DNA from: Straminergon stramineum
Lineage: Eukaryota > Streptophyta > Bryopsida > Hypnales > Calliergonaceae
Assembly (NCBI GenBank): GCA_963920665.1
Contig: OY987266.1
Location: 14,017,001 to 14,081,000, forward strand
Direction: 5' to 3'
DNA: 64,000 nt
Made by a program: the position numbers and the translations under genes
Shown: positions 1 through 12,720 of the stretch, piece after piece
Layout of the letters: each line of letters begins with the position of its first letter
Numbering within the stretch: position 1 is the stretch's first letter
Notes under the pieces: model-generated
What the model was told of the DNA's origin: nothing
Seen by the model: the letters and a program-made list of their open reading frames with translations, nothing else
Database searches by the model: none

Positions 1-1412
1 AGAAATAAGAGATGGCTCAATGAAACTCATAGTGCTAACAACATCGTACCTCATAAAACCACTCTACAGATGGATGTACAGGATTCTATCTAAATCAAGG
101 AAGCCACCTCAAAACTCTCTAAAGCCGCCTTCTCCGCGATCAGCACTTCCACTTCCCAACCGCCTCAGCAAAGCATTCTCCTCACACGTGCCTCAATAAT
201 GTATGTGGGGACTGCTCAAGCACCCACGCCGCAATTGCCTTGTCTGTTGTAGCAGAGATTGAAGGACAACAAAAACATCACTCTCATGATCATGCGCTAA
301 CTAGTTATGCCAAAGAGAATTCACACTTGAAGCATGTCATGGGAACAAGACATTTCTAGTCTCGATAATTGTCCACAACAGCTACCTGTAACCGCCAAAG
401 GGCCCCACAACCACTGTAAGAACTCCAGTTCTGTGTGTACATGCAAAACAACATCACCTATTCACTCACTACAATCACCTAATCATCGTCAAAGAACATG
501 GCATATGTGAACACAAGAGTCTTCTGCAGCCATAGCACTCACTTCGTCTTTAATGCGAGTGGGACCACGTACTAAACACACTCACCACAGAATTAGTCCT
601 CATTCTTTGATTGCATTACCTATTTACTACCAATGCTTGCTAAGACCAGGTGAGAACGTACCCTAACCCTATTTCATTATGATGATGGTAAATTCTTAAA
701 ACTCCTTTGTGAAAATAGATGGTAGAAATTTAAGAATTTATTTGTATGGAAAAAATTATGGTATCTTGAATGTAGACTTTTGACCACTGGCTATGGGTAC
801 CATATCCTCCCATTTTTTTGTCTTTTATTGTACAACAACAATAAAAGAATTAGAAAAATTAGAATAAGATAGTTATATATGATAATACCTTCGAATCGTA
901 GAGATTGCAAGACGAGATTATAACAGGCACATAGTCTTCTCCATGTAATACTGAACTTACAGAATACGGTAGTTCCTATTTGCCAAAAGAAGCTAGTCCT
1001 CCAATTGGCTTGAAAATGAATTACTGTTGCGAACCTCCAAACAAGCACCCTTGTCGACTACTATACTGGTTCTTCGGTGCTCCCCCACAAATGCCCAGGG
1101 AATGAGGAGGACCCGTGTGTCTAACTCTATCAAAGTTCATTCAAAGTGAAGCCTAGTTGTCAGCCCAACATTCTAACCTATTAAATACATTGAAGGTATC
1201 TCTCTACAGATCAACGTTGTATAAGTGACAGCTGACTTCGTCAGATATATGTACATTCTGTGTATAAGTAAAACCTTCAACAGTTTTGAGAAATTCTGCT
1301 GAAAGATTGTTCTACTGTACATGTCAAGTTAGAGATGCCTCCAGGATCTACTGTAATTGTGTGCGTACATCATTTTCAGGCTCAAAGGAGTTTGCCTTGT
1401 CGTCAGGTGTTG
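1..1412. other. Downstream flank of the AARE gene, no gene recognised
   Basis: The first part of the 3' side probably holds the AARE 3' UTR. The rest is unique-looking sequence of moderate base composition, with no open frame that resembles a protein I know. Confidence 0.5.
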
Positions 1413-4400
1413 TTACTTGAACCTCTTCAGCCAGAGTCCAATATTTAGGTATCCTTCAAACTGGGTTTGAGGTCTGCATTTGCATGAGGTCAAACTGTAA
1501 AGAGTCCAGCAACACCAAATAGATATACTAATAATGGTCACGCTCTCATAAATCAGCCAAACATGTTAGGGGACAAACTGCATAGATATTTATGTACATG
1601 AACCAAATGGCAAGTGATTGAGATGGAAAAATGTGGGAAAGGGTACCTTTCTAAAGAATGTTGATCTGGAACAACGATTATCTTAGCCTCCAGTCCTCTC
1701 GCTCGCAGGGCTTGTGCATACTGCAATCAATGGACAATCTAATAGGGTGAGACAGAAAAAAAATTAGCTCTCTAGGCCTATCAATGTGTGAATAGTCTAA
1801 CATTTGAAAAGTGCTGAATTGACCCTGGTCTTGAATCAGATCAATTGTAGACAACGATTACTGGAGTTCTGGAGCCCCACCTGTATCCCATTAGGAATCG
1901 CAGGTACCCTTCGATCGTGGGCTCCCAGTATAAACAAAGTTGGCACTCTCACCTGCAGCGCTTTAAGAGATTGGGGAGGCAATTACAAAGCTGAACTCGA
2001 AAATTGCAGCATAGCCATTTCACACAACCATAACACAAGCTTGCAGTCATTGCCACTTCCCTATTTATCTATTTGGTTTCATTAAAAGTTTCAGAGGATA
2101 GAATTGGACCTTGGAAACGTGGGCTATGGGTGAACATTGATAGAGAATACTGAGGTCATTTGCAGAAGGTGCTTCTGAGTAGGCGGAAAGACCTTCTTTT
2201 CCAAAGGCTTCAGCAAAACACCAATCCGGTATATCGGCAGTGCCCACATTTGAGGCGAGATTACAGACAGGACTTCTTAAGATGCCTGTTCTGAATTTTT
2301 CAGGTGCCTGCACGCATAAATTCCATGGTAAAGTTTTCATACGGCAAATAAGATATTCATGTGCAGAGCAAATATATCTCACAGAAACTTTTGCAGTCTT
2401 CAAACCTGTGAAATATACACAAATTCGCCTCTCCACTGATGCAACAAAGAGTAAACATCATAAGAAATTCAAAACATCATTGCAAAGCGTAAGAAATAAA
2501 TTTTTTTTAGCGATCACTGACCTGTCCTAACAGATGTGACACCAAAAATCCTCCATGGGAACCACCCATTAAAGAAATCTTGTTAGGATCGGCCCATCCG
2601 TTCTTGATGACTTGATTAATTGCAGCAAGCACATCACCCACATCCTAATGTGCTCATCATTGACAGTCAGAAACACTCACTCCCAATAGATATCTAAAAG
2701 TCAGGAATTCCAAATAAGGTCAATTTCGATGATTGGCGGAATTTTACAACTTTGGCACTGTTCAAGTCACTGAGCCTGAAACTAAGTCTATCATAGACTA
2801 AATCTATCATAGACGTACTTTTCAGAGCTTAGTATAGATGAATATTATAGATGAATATTACTAGTTCTTTTTTTTTTTCATTTTTTATGAAGTGCCAAAG
2901 TGCCAATATAAAGTGTTATAGTGGTGCTCCAAATTTCAGCATTCATACATATATCAGATAGAAAATATCACATTAGCACATATCATATGTTTGTAATTAT
3001 CTTTTCATCCACAATCTGGAGATTTCATCCAAGATTTTTTTCTAAATAAGAGTTTTCTAGCAAAAACTTCACAGTTTTTTGTCATTTTCTAGACAAATTA
3101 TTTTTTTTAGTGCAATCTAGCACCAAAAAGCAAAAAAAATCCTCAATGTCAATTTTTGGGATTGAGAATCACATCAATTTGGACAAAATCTAGATGTGCT
3201 ATAACATATGACTTCCTCCATATTTTTAAAGTTTGCATTTGAAGAAAATCTATTAGACATGATATTTAATAGATTATCCATATGGTCAAATGAAAAAAAA
3301 ATTTATGGACATCTACCAAATCAATTTAGAATAATTTGAAAAGTCACATAATGTACAATTTTCTTTTTTTAATTTAAATTTTAGTATGATGGGCTAGAGC
3401 TACTAGACTATAAAGTGATCAACATGTTATAGTATCAGAATACACAATTTCTTATTGCATGTGTTCAAAGTAAAACTTTCTATACATAGTGAACGTCTTA
3501 ACAAAAGAAAATCTAAGACCCTTGATTGATTTTTAATTTTTTATAAAAGTACAATGCTCTTTTGTAAAATCCATCAATATTTTGACAATGTCCATCACCT
3601 ACCTCTAGATTGGATAAGAAACGGATTTGACGAGAATAAATGCTACTTAAAATTAGCACTTAGTAGAAGGGATTAACAAAATTGACAATCTATAAGTCAA
3701 GAATACAAACTATTGATTAAATTTACAAATTAAAACAAAAAACAAAAACAAAAACAAAAACCCTCCAATTTTTTGTAAAGATTAGATTGATTCAAGGGCT
3801 ACAAGACTCCATCTAAGATTGACTTTTCCTTGTGATTAGTGGGGAGATCTCTTTTTCATAGGGAGGAGGCCTTTGTATCATTCATACGACGAAATTTCTC
3901 TCGAATTATTTACAGTCTAAAAATTCTTGAAAAAATCTAGTTTTTTTGAAAATTCATATTTTAAACAAGAATAACCTACATTGTATCAATCTTCTCAAGG
4001 ATGTACTCTGTATCCTAGGGCAAGTTTAATTTTGCAAAACACTACTCTTTTAATGCTCTAGGGTGCTGCTTGAGTCATGAGTACCAACAATACATTAGGC
4101 ATATGTTAAAAAATTCACTATATGAAAGAGACCAATGAAGTAAATTGTAATTTGAAACCTCCACTTGACTCATTTAAGGCAAACTAGAATATCATACCTG
4201 CCGACCAATATTTCCAGGAAGGGATTGTAGAGCTTCCTCTCCAAACCCAACTGATCCCCTGCTCCATTCAAATGATAATCTCAGTATTTCATATTCGTTC
4301 TCATCCATAACTTGAGAGGACAAAGGAAAGTGAATGTGATCCACAAAGCTCTAAGTCTGCTAGGAGAAACAAAATAATAGTTCACGGCACCTGAGTACCT

Positions 4401-7400
4401 ATAATTCACATGAAGAAGGCTGAATCCTAATGCTGAGAGGAACGCTGCTGTCTTGGAGAAGCTTGGTTGGGCTATAGAATGTGGTCCTCCATGTAAAATC
4501 ACCAAAAGTGGAGGAAGACTGTTTTGTACCCCATTTTCGCGTCCGCTGCAGTGGGCCTTTTTAATGGAGGTCTTCCTTCGAGAAACAAAAATGGCTTCAA
4601 ATTGCTGCTTTGCACCTATAAACTCAAGAAAACATTTCATAAGCATCACGTTACTCTCCAATCCTAGGTTGGTAAGATTAAATAGGTCTGAGTGGATCAA
4701 AGCAAAATCTGAATATAGCGAGGGTGCACAGAACTCCTCAAAATAAAAAAACTGAAGCATACTCAAGAACCGTGGGGCCCCAGGCTGATCAAGCCAACAC
4801 AAGCTTCCACCTTACCCTCTGGTAAAGTGCTATTGGATTCCGCAAGCGGAACAGGAATCTGGATAATTTTGTAGATCATTTCCTTCAATGATGTCCGGAC
4901 CTGCAATATGCCGGATCGAGACAAGTCATACAGACGTAGGGCGTGCAGATTCAGGAATATCTTTTAGTATATTCAATTCTCCAGCCATTGATTCAGATAA
5001 AACATCAATCAAACATATTTATATATAGTCATGAAGAAAATTTGAATGAATCATCACAAGTTCACACACAGACACACTGCGTCAGTTTGTATGCACGACG
5101 CAGTTCTCAAGTAAATGACCTAACTGCAATGATCTAATTACGTGCCAATATTTTTCAATAATATTTTACATTAAGTGGCACTTGAGCGCACCATTCAAGC
5201 TCTAAAAGATGCCATTCTTAACACAAATTATCAGTTTCAGTTCCTGGGTGTCATATTAAGGGGAACACATCACGATCATCAAGAATACAACTTCAAAGTG
5301 GACACTTCAATGGTGCCAACCTTCTCCGTGACTTTTAGGGATGGAACACTGATGTTGATCCAGCTCCAATCTTTGTATGTCTCGACTTGCCGACCAAGCA
5401 TCAAGTTGTCCGGTTCATTCACAGAGCTTGCAACTGCAAAAACATCACCCCCGTGAAATGCAAGGATTTAAGGTCCTCAATTCATCAGTTACAGTCAAGG
5501 GATTCCGCAAACCTTGTACATGACTTCTTCGGTTGCAGAACAGTCAAAGATGTTGGAAAAATATCACAACACCGAATTCAAGGAACAACATAATGCAACA
5601 GACTCCAATAGAATAACCATGAATAACAATGAATTGCATTATCGATAAATGGAATTTGCTAGTAGCTGCGACTAAATTCCTTACAGAATGCAAAATGTAA
5701 CTCCTTAGGTTACGAGAAATAGTTACCCGCTAATAAGGAGCTAGATTGCAATCCAAGCAGCTTCCATGAAGATAATGAATTGGTAGGGCTGACCCTTGAA
5801 ACATCCCCACTGCACCAAAAACTGACAAAATTAGAAGGAATCATGTACTCAAAATTAATCAACAAATTTCACAATTAGGCATTTCCGAGGATTGACAAGC
5901 AAAAATTTCGGTATGAATAAAGAATTGAAATTGTCAATCACACATCAATATGCTCTGTTGCTGAAACTGAAATAGAAACCAAAGCGTACACGAAAACCTT
6001 GCTTAGAACTCACTCTTGATCAATCTTATGAATTCCACTGACCTTTCAACGTCAACAGCAAGAATAACCTCTTGGCTCCGCCATATTGAAGACATAAACA
6101 TTATAGAGCTGTCGGCCAACCATGGATTGGCAATAAGATCCGTACAATACAGGCCAGGGAAATTATCGTTGTCCGCATGCTGTACGACTTTAACCTGAAC
6201 CAGTTTGGCACAATAAGATTGCTGAATGACGAAAAAATTTAAGAAGTTCAATACATACAGTACAATCTAGGAACGACCAGATTCTGGATTCAGTCCTTCG
6301 CGAGGATTGCAATAAATAGCAACAGCACCATATCAGGTAACCAACGTATCACTTATCTTGACCAAAGACTTTAACGTATATGAAAATACCGTGATCATAA
6401 GTGGCAAGAGCCGGAGACATTAAACCGAAGACAACGCGCTACGAAACAAGCACCTAAATGGATCTCCCCGAAGTTTCCGTGAACCTTTTCGGTGATTCTC
6501 ATCAACTGGAGGGCCATCTCTAGCTATGAACAGTCTAGAAACGTCGGACAAGAAAATTCGCAAATTTGAAATGGCCGAAACTGAACTAGGTCGAAAACTG
6601 TACCACGTCTTTGATCTCCATAGGCGAACTCAAACCCCCATCAACTGGCCAGCTTATCGAATGCAGTGAGCTAGTCGCAGTGTGTACCCCACTGCTGACA
6701 GCTGCTTGGCTAGACAAGAACACTAATAGCTTTCCACTTGGACTGAAAAAATCAAACAGAAACGTCAGGTAAGTACGAATTTCTCTGCGTGCTTCAAAAG
6801 GCGGATTTTTATAACATTTGCCTCCTAGTTCTGTGTAATTACAAAATTAAACATCTTGACTTGAGAATTCTTTTCAGAATTTTACAGGACCAATACTTCT
6901 GGAGGCCCTGAAATATCGTGTTTAAGTTTGGATACTCTACGTTTAGGATGCCTAAATACAACCAACCTTTAAGCGCATTACAGGAAATGTCTGAAAAGGG
7001 GATTTTGGAGATCGGAATGACCTAAAACGAGGAAACAGTGCGCTGCTGATGCCTTCAGTAAGCTTAACAGCTGATGCAGCAGGAATCGAACGATCTCTGG
7101 ACCCCCAACGTTCATGGTTAATAAGCAGTAAGAAGCTGAATAGCAATCCATCAAATACGAACGAAAGACCACTTCAAGCCAAGAAAAATAAAATTTGAAA
7201 ATATAGAATTCAGAAAACGCGGAATGATTCTTCCATATTCTCTTCCACAAATCTGATAAATAGCACGTGCTCTTCTCAAGATAGTGCATACCTGTCGGGA
7301 ACTGGAGCCTCGACTGCGTAAAGAAAGCAGGGCTTGTTGTGACAGTATACCATTCCAAGCTTTCTTGGGGTGTTAAAATTAGAAGAGAAGCAAGACCAAC

Positions 7401-9164
7401 CGACAAACACAAGTGTTTTCTCTACTCTTGTCTGTGCAAGATTGGGAGAGGGAGCTGTCACTCGCGGAGCCCATACAACTTGTCCAACACTAACATCTTC
7501 AGGAATGCCTTCAACAATCTGCATGGCTCCACTGAGAACTACGATAAAATCAGAACTTCAGAACCGTAAGGAATCTCAATAATAGACTTGATGTTCATCT
7601 TGGTGGAAATAAAGATCACACCGTCAATATAATAGTCTGAGGTTCTTCATTGCGTCAATTCCAACTCCGTTCATTCATCGTATTCTTTTAAGAATATTCC
7701 GTTGTACTATTTGACCTTTGATTTATGTAAAAGGACTAGGGTCCCCTGCAGTACAAGTAACTACTCAAGTACTCTGATACAGATCCTAAAGAACACATTG
7801 TTCCGCGCACCTTTCCACATTGACTACAAAAAGGACAGGCCTTCTCCTTCCTGTGTAGGTCTCTCCCCAATCTTCCATCCATTCCCCTTGCCCTTCCCAT
7901 GCTCCAGCTCCAAGAATATCAGTGTTGCTTTGATCCGACGATGTATCACTTTGGCCAAACATCGGTCTTGGTTTATCAGGTTCCTCTGCTACATACGCTA
8001 TGCATTCCTCATCTTGACTCCATGAAGCACCTTCAAACCTGTTTATAAGTTCTCTAAATGTTGAGCTCAAAAGCAGAGACCTCCATTACAGAACCAAGTA
8101 CAATTCGATTGGACATGATTGAAGCAAGGAGTTGAGACGTATGATCATTCTAACTTAAATTTGGATAAAGTATTAGATAATTGAAAGATATGAAGTAAAT
8201 AAATGTACCACCCATCTGCATACACGGAGCCATGCACCGACGCGGGCACGAGCATTTCCTTCAGAAGTTGTCCTTGACCCCAAATCTCAAGCTTGGCCTT
8301 GCTTGTTCTTTTCTTGTCATCGTTATTACGAACTATCAACAATCTCGTCCCCGTCGGAGAAGGAACGACTAGAGAAGCCCCGGTGAGCTCAAATGGGAAT
8401 GGTGCCCAGTGGCAGTATGTGGAATTCGTTACTGACACGTCAGCAATAAAAACAGTTGACATGAATGCGCGTCTCGAATTGGCAGAAAGATTAACCTGGC
8501 TCATCTCCACCATCACGTCAAAGCCACCATCTCCTGAGCATCATTCGATAACAGAGATTAGTTTTACTGTAAGATCAGTAGTCTGAACCATCATATTCGT
8601 TAAAATGGAGGATATCGGTGAAATTGTTACAATCGCCTCACTGAAATATCAGATCTACACCGGTACTAGTTTTTAAAACTCTGGGTACGTGAACGTCACA
8701 ATTTAGGCGCTCTGAAACATGCCATTCAAATGAATATGACCATCTCTATGACACAGCGAACACAACGTAATTGTGAATGGAAACTGGTGGAAACAGAGAA
8801 GCAGTAAATCGACTCGTGAGTTTCCGATTGGTAAGTCTGGGCAACATGACGTGCTTTTCACGGCAAACAGTACTGAACATTGAAATCAGAGGTAGAAATA
8901 TATCACTCCTGAAAAAACTCTACAGCCTGTAAATTCTTGTTAAAGGTCTACATGTGACCAAACAAAGGGTAAAGAGTTGGGGGGCACGCTGCACTAAACG
9001 TTTTCGAGCTTCGTACCTCTCCATGAAGAACTGGTCCAAGCCTTGTCAATACTTGGAATCGAAAGAAAGGCTTCCAGCAATGTAGCTTCGTTGACTTCAG
9101 CCGAACCCGTCTTGCCACTTGCATCAAGAGGCCGGCTCATAACTGCTTCGGATGCAGGATCCAT
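1413..9164 (-). CDS. AARE: Acylamino-acid-releasing enzyme (acylaminoacyl peptidase), 16 coding exons
   Basis: Family role: removes N-acylated amino acids from blocked peptides; S9 prolyl-oligopeptidase family with an N-terminal beta-propeller and C-terminal alpha/beta hydrolase. Exons, read by aligning minus-strand frames to the plant family and using GT-AG borders: 9164-9017, 8533-8209, 8038-7811, 7531-7292, 7096-7022, 6742-6604, 6194-6043, 5523-5321, 4900-4816, 4615-4399, 4258-4198, 2644-2522, 2307-2110, 1952-1881, 1720-1647, 1473-1413 (TAA). The sum is 2401 nt; without one surplus G in exon 8 it is 2400 nt, about 799 aa, close to the family length. The triad is visible: Ser in GGSHGGF (exon 12), Asp in GAHDRRVP (exon 14), His in PDQHSLE (exon 15). 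HGGPHS is in exon 10. The start MDPASEAV fits the plant N-terminus; an upstream Met at 9245 (MSDVFDSS) is possible. Intron 11 (2645-4197) is the longest. Function is certain at family level; exon borders are inferred without transcripts. Confidence 0.93.
2645..4197 (-). other. Long AT-rich intron 11 of the AARE gene
   Basis: This 1553-nt intron lies between the exon ending GRQ and the exon starting DVGDVL. It has homopolymer A and T tracts and an (AAAAAC)n-like stretch near 3730-3760. I found no open frame and no clear terminal repeats, although its size suggests an old insertion. Confidence 0.6.
5448..5452 (-). other. Apparent +1 frameshift in exon 8 of the AARE gene
   Basis: On the coding strand a run of five G joins two open segments in different frames. 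Before it the frame ends ...NPCISRG and then meets TGA. After it, one frame over, the protein continues DVFAVASS, which matches the family. Both segments align to the family without a gap, and both exon borders fit only if one G is dropped. This is either a real frameshift allele or a homopolymer error in the assembly. Confidence 0.7.
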
Positions 9165-12100
9165 TCGCACACTCACGTCAAATAATATTTCCTCTTTCTC
9201 CGAAATCTTGAAATGCGCGGTGCTTGAATCGAATACATCAGACATTAATGCCAGGTAATGAGGACCTCTCCTTTGACAATCCAAGCGGGGAACCAAACCT
9301 GTAAACCAAATTATTTGCGACGACGAAATCCTCTCCAGCCTCCAAGAACTCGAATAATAAAAAACGTGCTGTGCACTCAGCAATGATATTGCCTGCTGGA
9401 CAAGAACACTATCCTCAGTGTGCCTGAAATTCCTTTATTGTCAGTATGCCATTAGTTCAATACCTCCAGTAAGTAACGAGTCAGCTGAGAACTTCCAGAG
9501 TAAGCGACAACAAAACACTCAAGCGAAACTGCTACATCATGACTTTTAAAACATGCTAAATACTGCTGGTTCTCGAAGAGATGTTTCAAAATCACGATAA
9601 TACTTGCAAGCTGTCAGGACTCAGGAACAGGGCTAGCTCACTGTCGACAGAAATGATGGTTTCAAAAGTTTGAGTCTGACAAACAAAACTGTGATGCCAA
9701 AGGTAATATTCTAACGCTTCTAATTAGTTTCGAAGAACGCCTGATAACAAAAAAGTTTTTCTTGAATATCCTAAGTCAATTCTATTGTAAATATTCTAAA
9801 AAGATTATAGGAAGCTGTCGCATGCAGAAATCGACTGGAGCACCATGTTGGACGTTACCCTTTCACTTCTTCAGCATGAAACTTCAGATTCACAACATAT
9901 CACTGAAGTATTGCATCGAACTAAGTCTTCAAGGTACCTGGGCTGCTCAAAAAAAATCAACTCTTTGAATCTACCTTTGACAAAGGTATCTACAAGATCA
10001 ACAGCGAACCAAAACTTAAGGAATAAGCAGTCAAGGAAATGATTACACATCCTAAATTCATGTCTGCGTATTCTTACTCCTGAAGTGACACAAAAAATCT
10101 CTCATCGCATTATGTCGGCAATCGTAGAAGTGTAATCGACAAGTAAATCATTTGTGTCCCCGCCTTAATGATATTGCTGCCTTCTATTGCAAACAAGAGA
10201 CTGGACTGGTGATGCGGGATAATTATATGCTACTCTGACGACTGCATTAAAGAGTTTTCTGGTCGTGAAGCATGGAACTAGTACGAGCAAGAGAAGTTCG
10301 TCATACGAAAGTCTTCTTGCAATCTGGAGCAAATCGTCGCAGCACCATGACGCCTTATCAATGACTGGCTCTAGAGTCTACGCATGGATTCAGGTAAACG
10401 GCTCGCGAAACGCAATCCTGCCGTTCATCGCACGAGCAATGGAGACAGGGTATTTTGCACCAATCTATGTATCGTACGAGAAGCGTCAACAGGAAGCCAG
10501 AATCAGCTTTTGCCCCAAATCTCACCCGCTTCTTTCCAGCAATTTATTGCGTATTTATATGCAGCGCTATAAATGAGACGTCAAAGTGCTCATGTATCCA
10601 GCGGATTCTTTCTCTGGCGTTAATAATACGCACCTCTAAAGTTCAGTCGTTGGGAATACACACATGAAGTTCAGCGCAAGTCAAGGAGTTTCGCTTGCTG
10701 GATTCATTAGAAGGAAATTCAACCTTGACACAGTCCATTCTAACATTCAAACTCGGTCTCGGGTGGAGAAATTCTAAATACTGCACTCAGAACTCACCAA
10801 CAAACGAGCTTCAAACTAGATTGAACGGACATATAAAATTTACAGGTAGTGCTGCCGAAGTTGGGATTTTAACCTTCTTGATAAAAAAAAAGATCCCAAC
10901 TTCGTAATACGTGTGTATGAGCGACGCTCATGTTCAAGCAGTCGTTTCGCGACAGTGTGAAACTTGAGGTTAGTAGAAGGGATATGCATGAAGTCTAAGA
11001 CAGAACAAGGTGCTAGTAACTACCTTGTTCCTCAAGAAGGGCTTGACGGCGGAAGGGCAGTGAGACGCAATGGCGATCAAAACTGATAACGTGTGGGAAG
11101 AGTAAGAATATCATTCCCCGGGAACCTTGAAGCTCGAACTTTAGGCGGAAGCAGCTTGAGACCAATTCCCGCTACGGAATGCTTCTACTCGAATAAGTAT
11201 AGAATAACCATACACACTCTAACAAAAGCTATCAGCCTCCACGCGGATGGGAGGTCAAAGATGAGGCGAGAGCTTCAAGAAACGCTCAGCAAGACAGTTA
11301 TAAGGTTGCAAGTAAAATATGCGCGTACATCCAATCGTCATCGCTCTGCCACTGCAACTGCAGCCGCTACGTGCGTATACATATGATGAAAGGACTGCAG
11401 GCCTAAAAATACCGCAGAATGTTCCCTGGATAAATGAGAGGCGAAACCGATTGGTCAAATCCCTGACGAATCTCAGCACCTTCCGGGAATAAATGCAGCA
11501 GGTGTGCCAACGGGTGATTGGACTGCCCTACCTGGAGCCAGGTAAGCGCCACCAAGGCGCCTCTCCCACTTCGTCACGAGGTTGACGACGGTGATCCTAA
11601 ACCTGCGACGCCATCCTGCTACTACCGTTTGCCCCGGGATCATCGACTTGTTCATTCACTACGGTAGCCAAATTACGAACGCCTTCAAGAATGCAAGGGA
11701 TCAGAACTCTCCACAGAACCTTCGTTCCTGCTCTATTTCTTTCCACCTACATTCTCCATCCCCTACCTCACCTTCCCGCGCAGATTAGCTCTGCCAGCAG
11801 TTGTCGGATTTTTTTTCCCCCAGCTTTTGACTTCCCGATTGTTCCAAGCTGTACCAATTGCAACAGTTTGTGCCGGTCGGTGGTGCACCTGTTCTCATCT
11901 CCAAGCTCCACGTCCCCCGCCTCCAGCTTATTATTCCAATTTGCCACACCATGATGTCTTGTCCCCGGTCTTGTCACTCTCGTCCCTGTTCATTTGTGTT
12001 CATTTGTACGTCGATTATTCAGCTTCACACGCAACATACCGATGTGCCGTTTGTCCTTTCTATTATTCACCCCATTGCGCGGAGTCATTTGCCTACACTA

Positions 12101-12720
12101 GGATACGCCATGCTGCCGGCCGGCCCAACCAGGCCTGTAATAAGCAGCGCAGCGCGGCCAGTGCCTATTCCCTCTTTTCCACCCGCACATGTCGCATCTA
12201 ACCGACCCCCCGCACGATCTAAATGATCACCAGGCTGGCCGTGATACGAGGCGGGCCGGGCCTCATCAGTCGTCTTCTCTGATTCCGCCCTCTTTGATTT
12301 CCATTTCCATTTCCCCCCCCATTTCAGTTCCCCTTTCAAATTCACTCAGGCGCGTCTTTTCTCCCGCCGTCCGTCTCGTCACACATCTCATCTCACCGCA
12401 GCGCCTGGCCTACGTCATCTTTTTTTCATTCATCCATCGGTGCCGCCCATTGTTACTGTACTGGACGGATGGACGGATGACCGACTGCAATGAATAGTAC
12501 TACAGTACGATTGACTCTACTTTCATCCATTTGCTCCAGGCTTTTCTCACTGTAGGAGACACCCAGTTCGTTAGAAAGTCGCTAACTTATAGAAGCCAGC
12601 CCAGCCACTACTGTAGCTGCATGTTCGTCTCGTCAAGTGTGCCAAAGCGGAAAGACAGCCATTTGATTCGGCAGTCCAGACTCCTGAGGATGAGATGGCT
12701 GGTGGTGGGTCATTGATAAC
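9165..12720. promoter_or_regulatory. 5' flank of AARE: probable UTR exon(s) and promoter, GC-richer
   Basis: There are no convincing coding exons. A minus-strand segment near 11,030-11,080 ends in AACAAG followed by GTAGTTACTAG, a plausible 5'-UTR exon donor. A CAG acceptor sits near 9302 upstream of the first coding exon. The 11.4-12.5 kb part is clearly richer in C and pyrimidine tracts than the rest of the window, as expected for a promoter or CpG-rich 5' region. The short Ser/Pro-rich frames here on the plus strand look like chance translation of CT-rich DNA. Transcription start not determined. Confidence 0.4.

Noticed and set aside
11582..12497. Ser/Pro-rich plus-strand frames as a divergent gene
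   Set aside because: CT-rich DNA open in several frames, no domain, no splice pattern, and it lies where the AARE promoter is expected.
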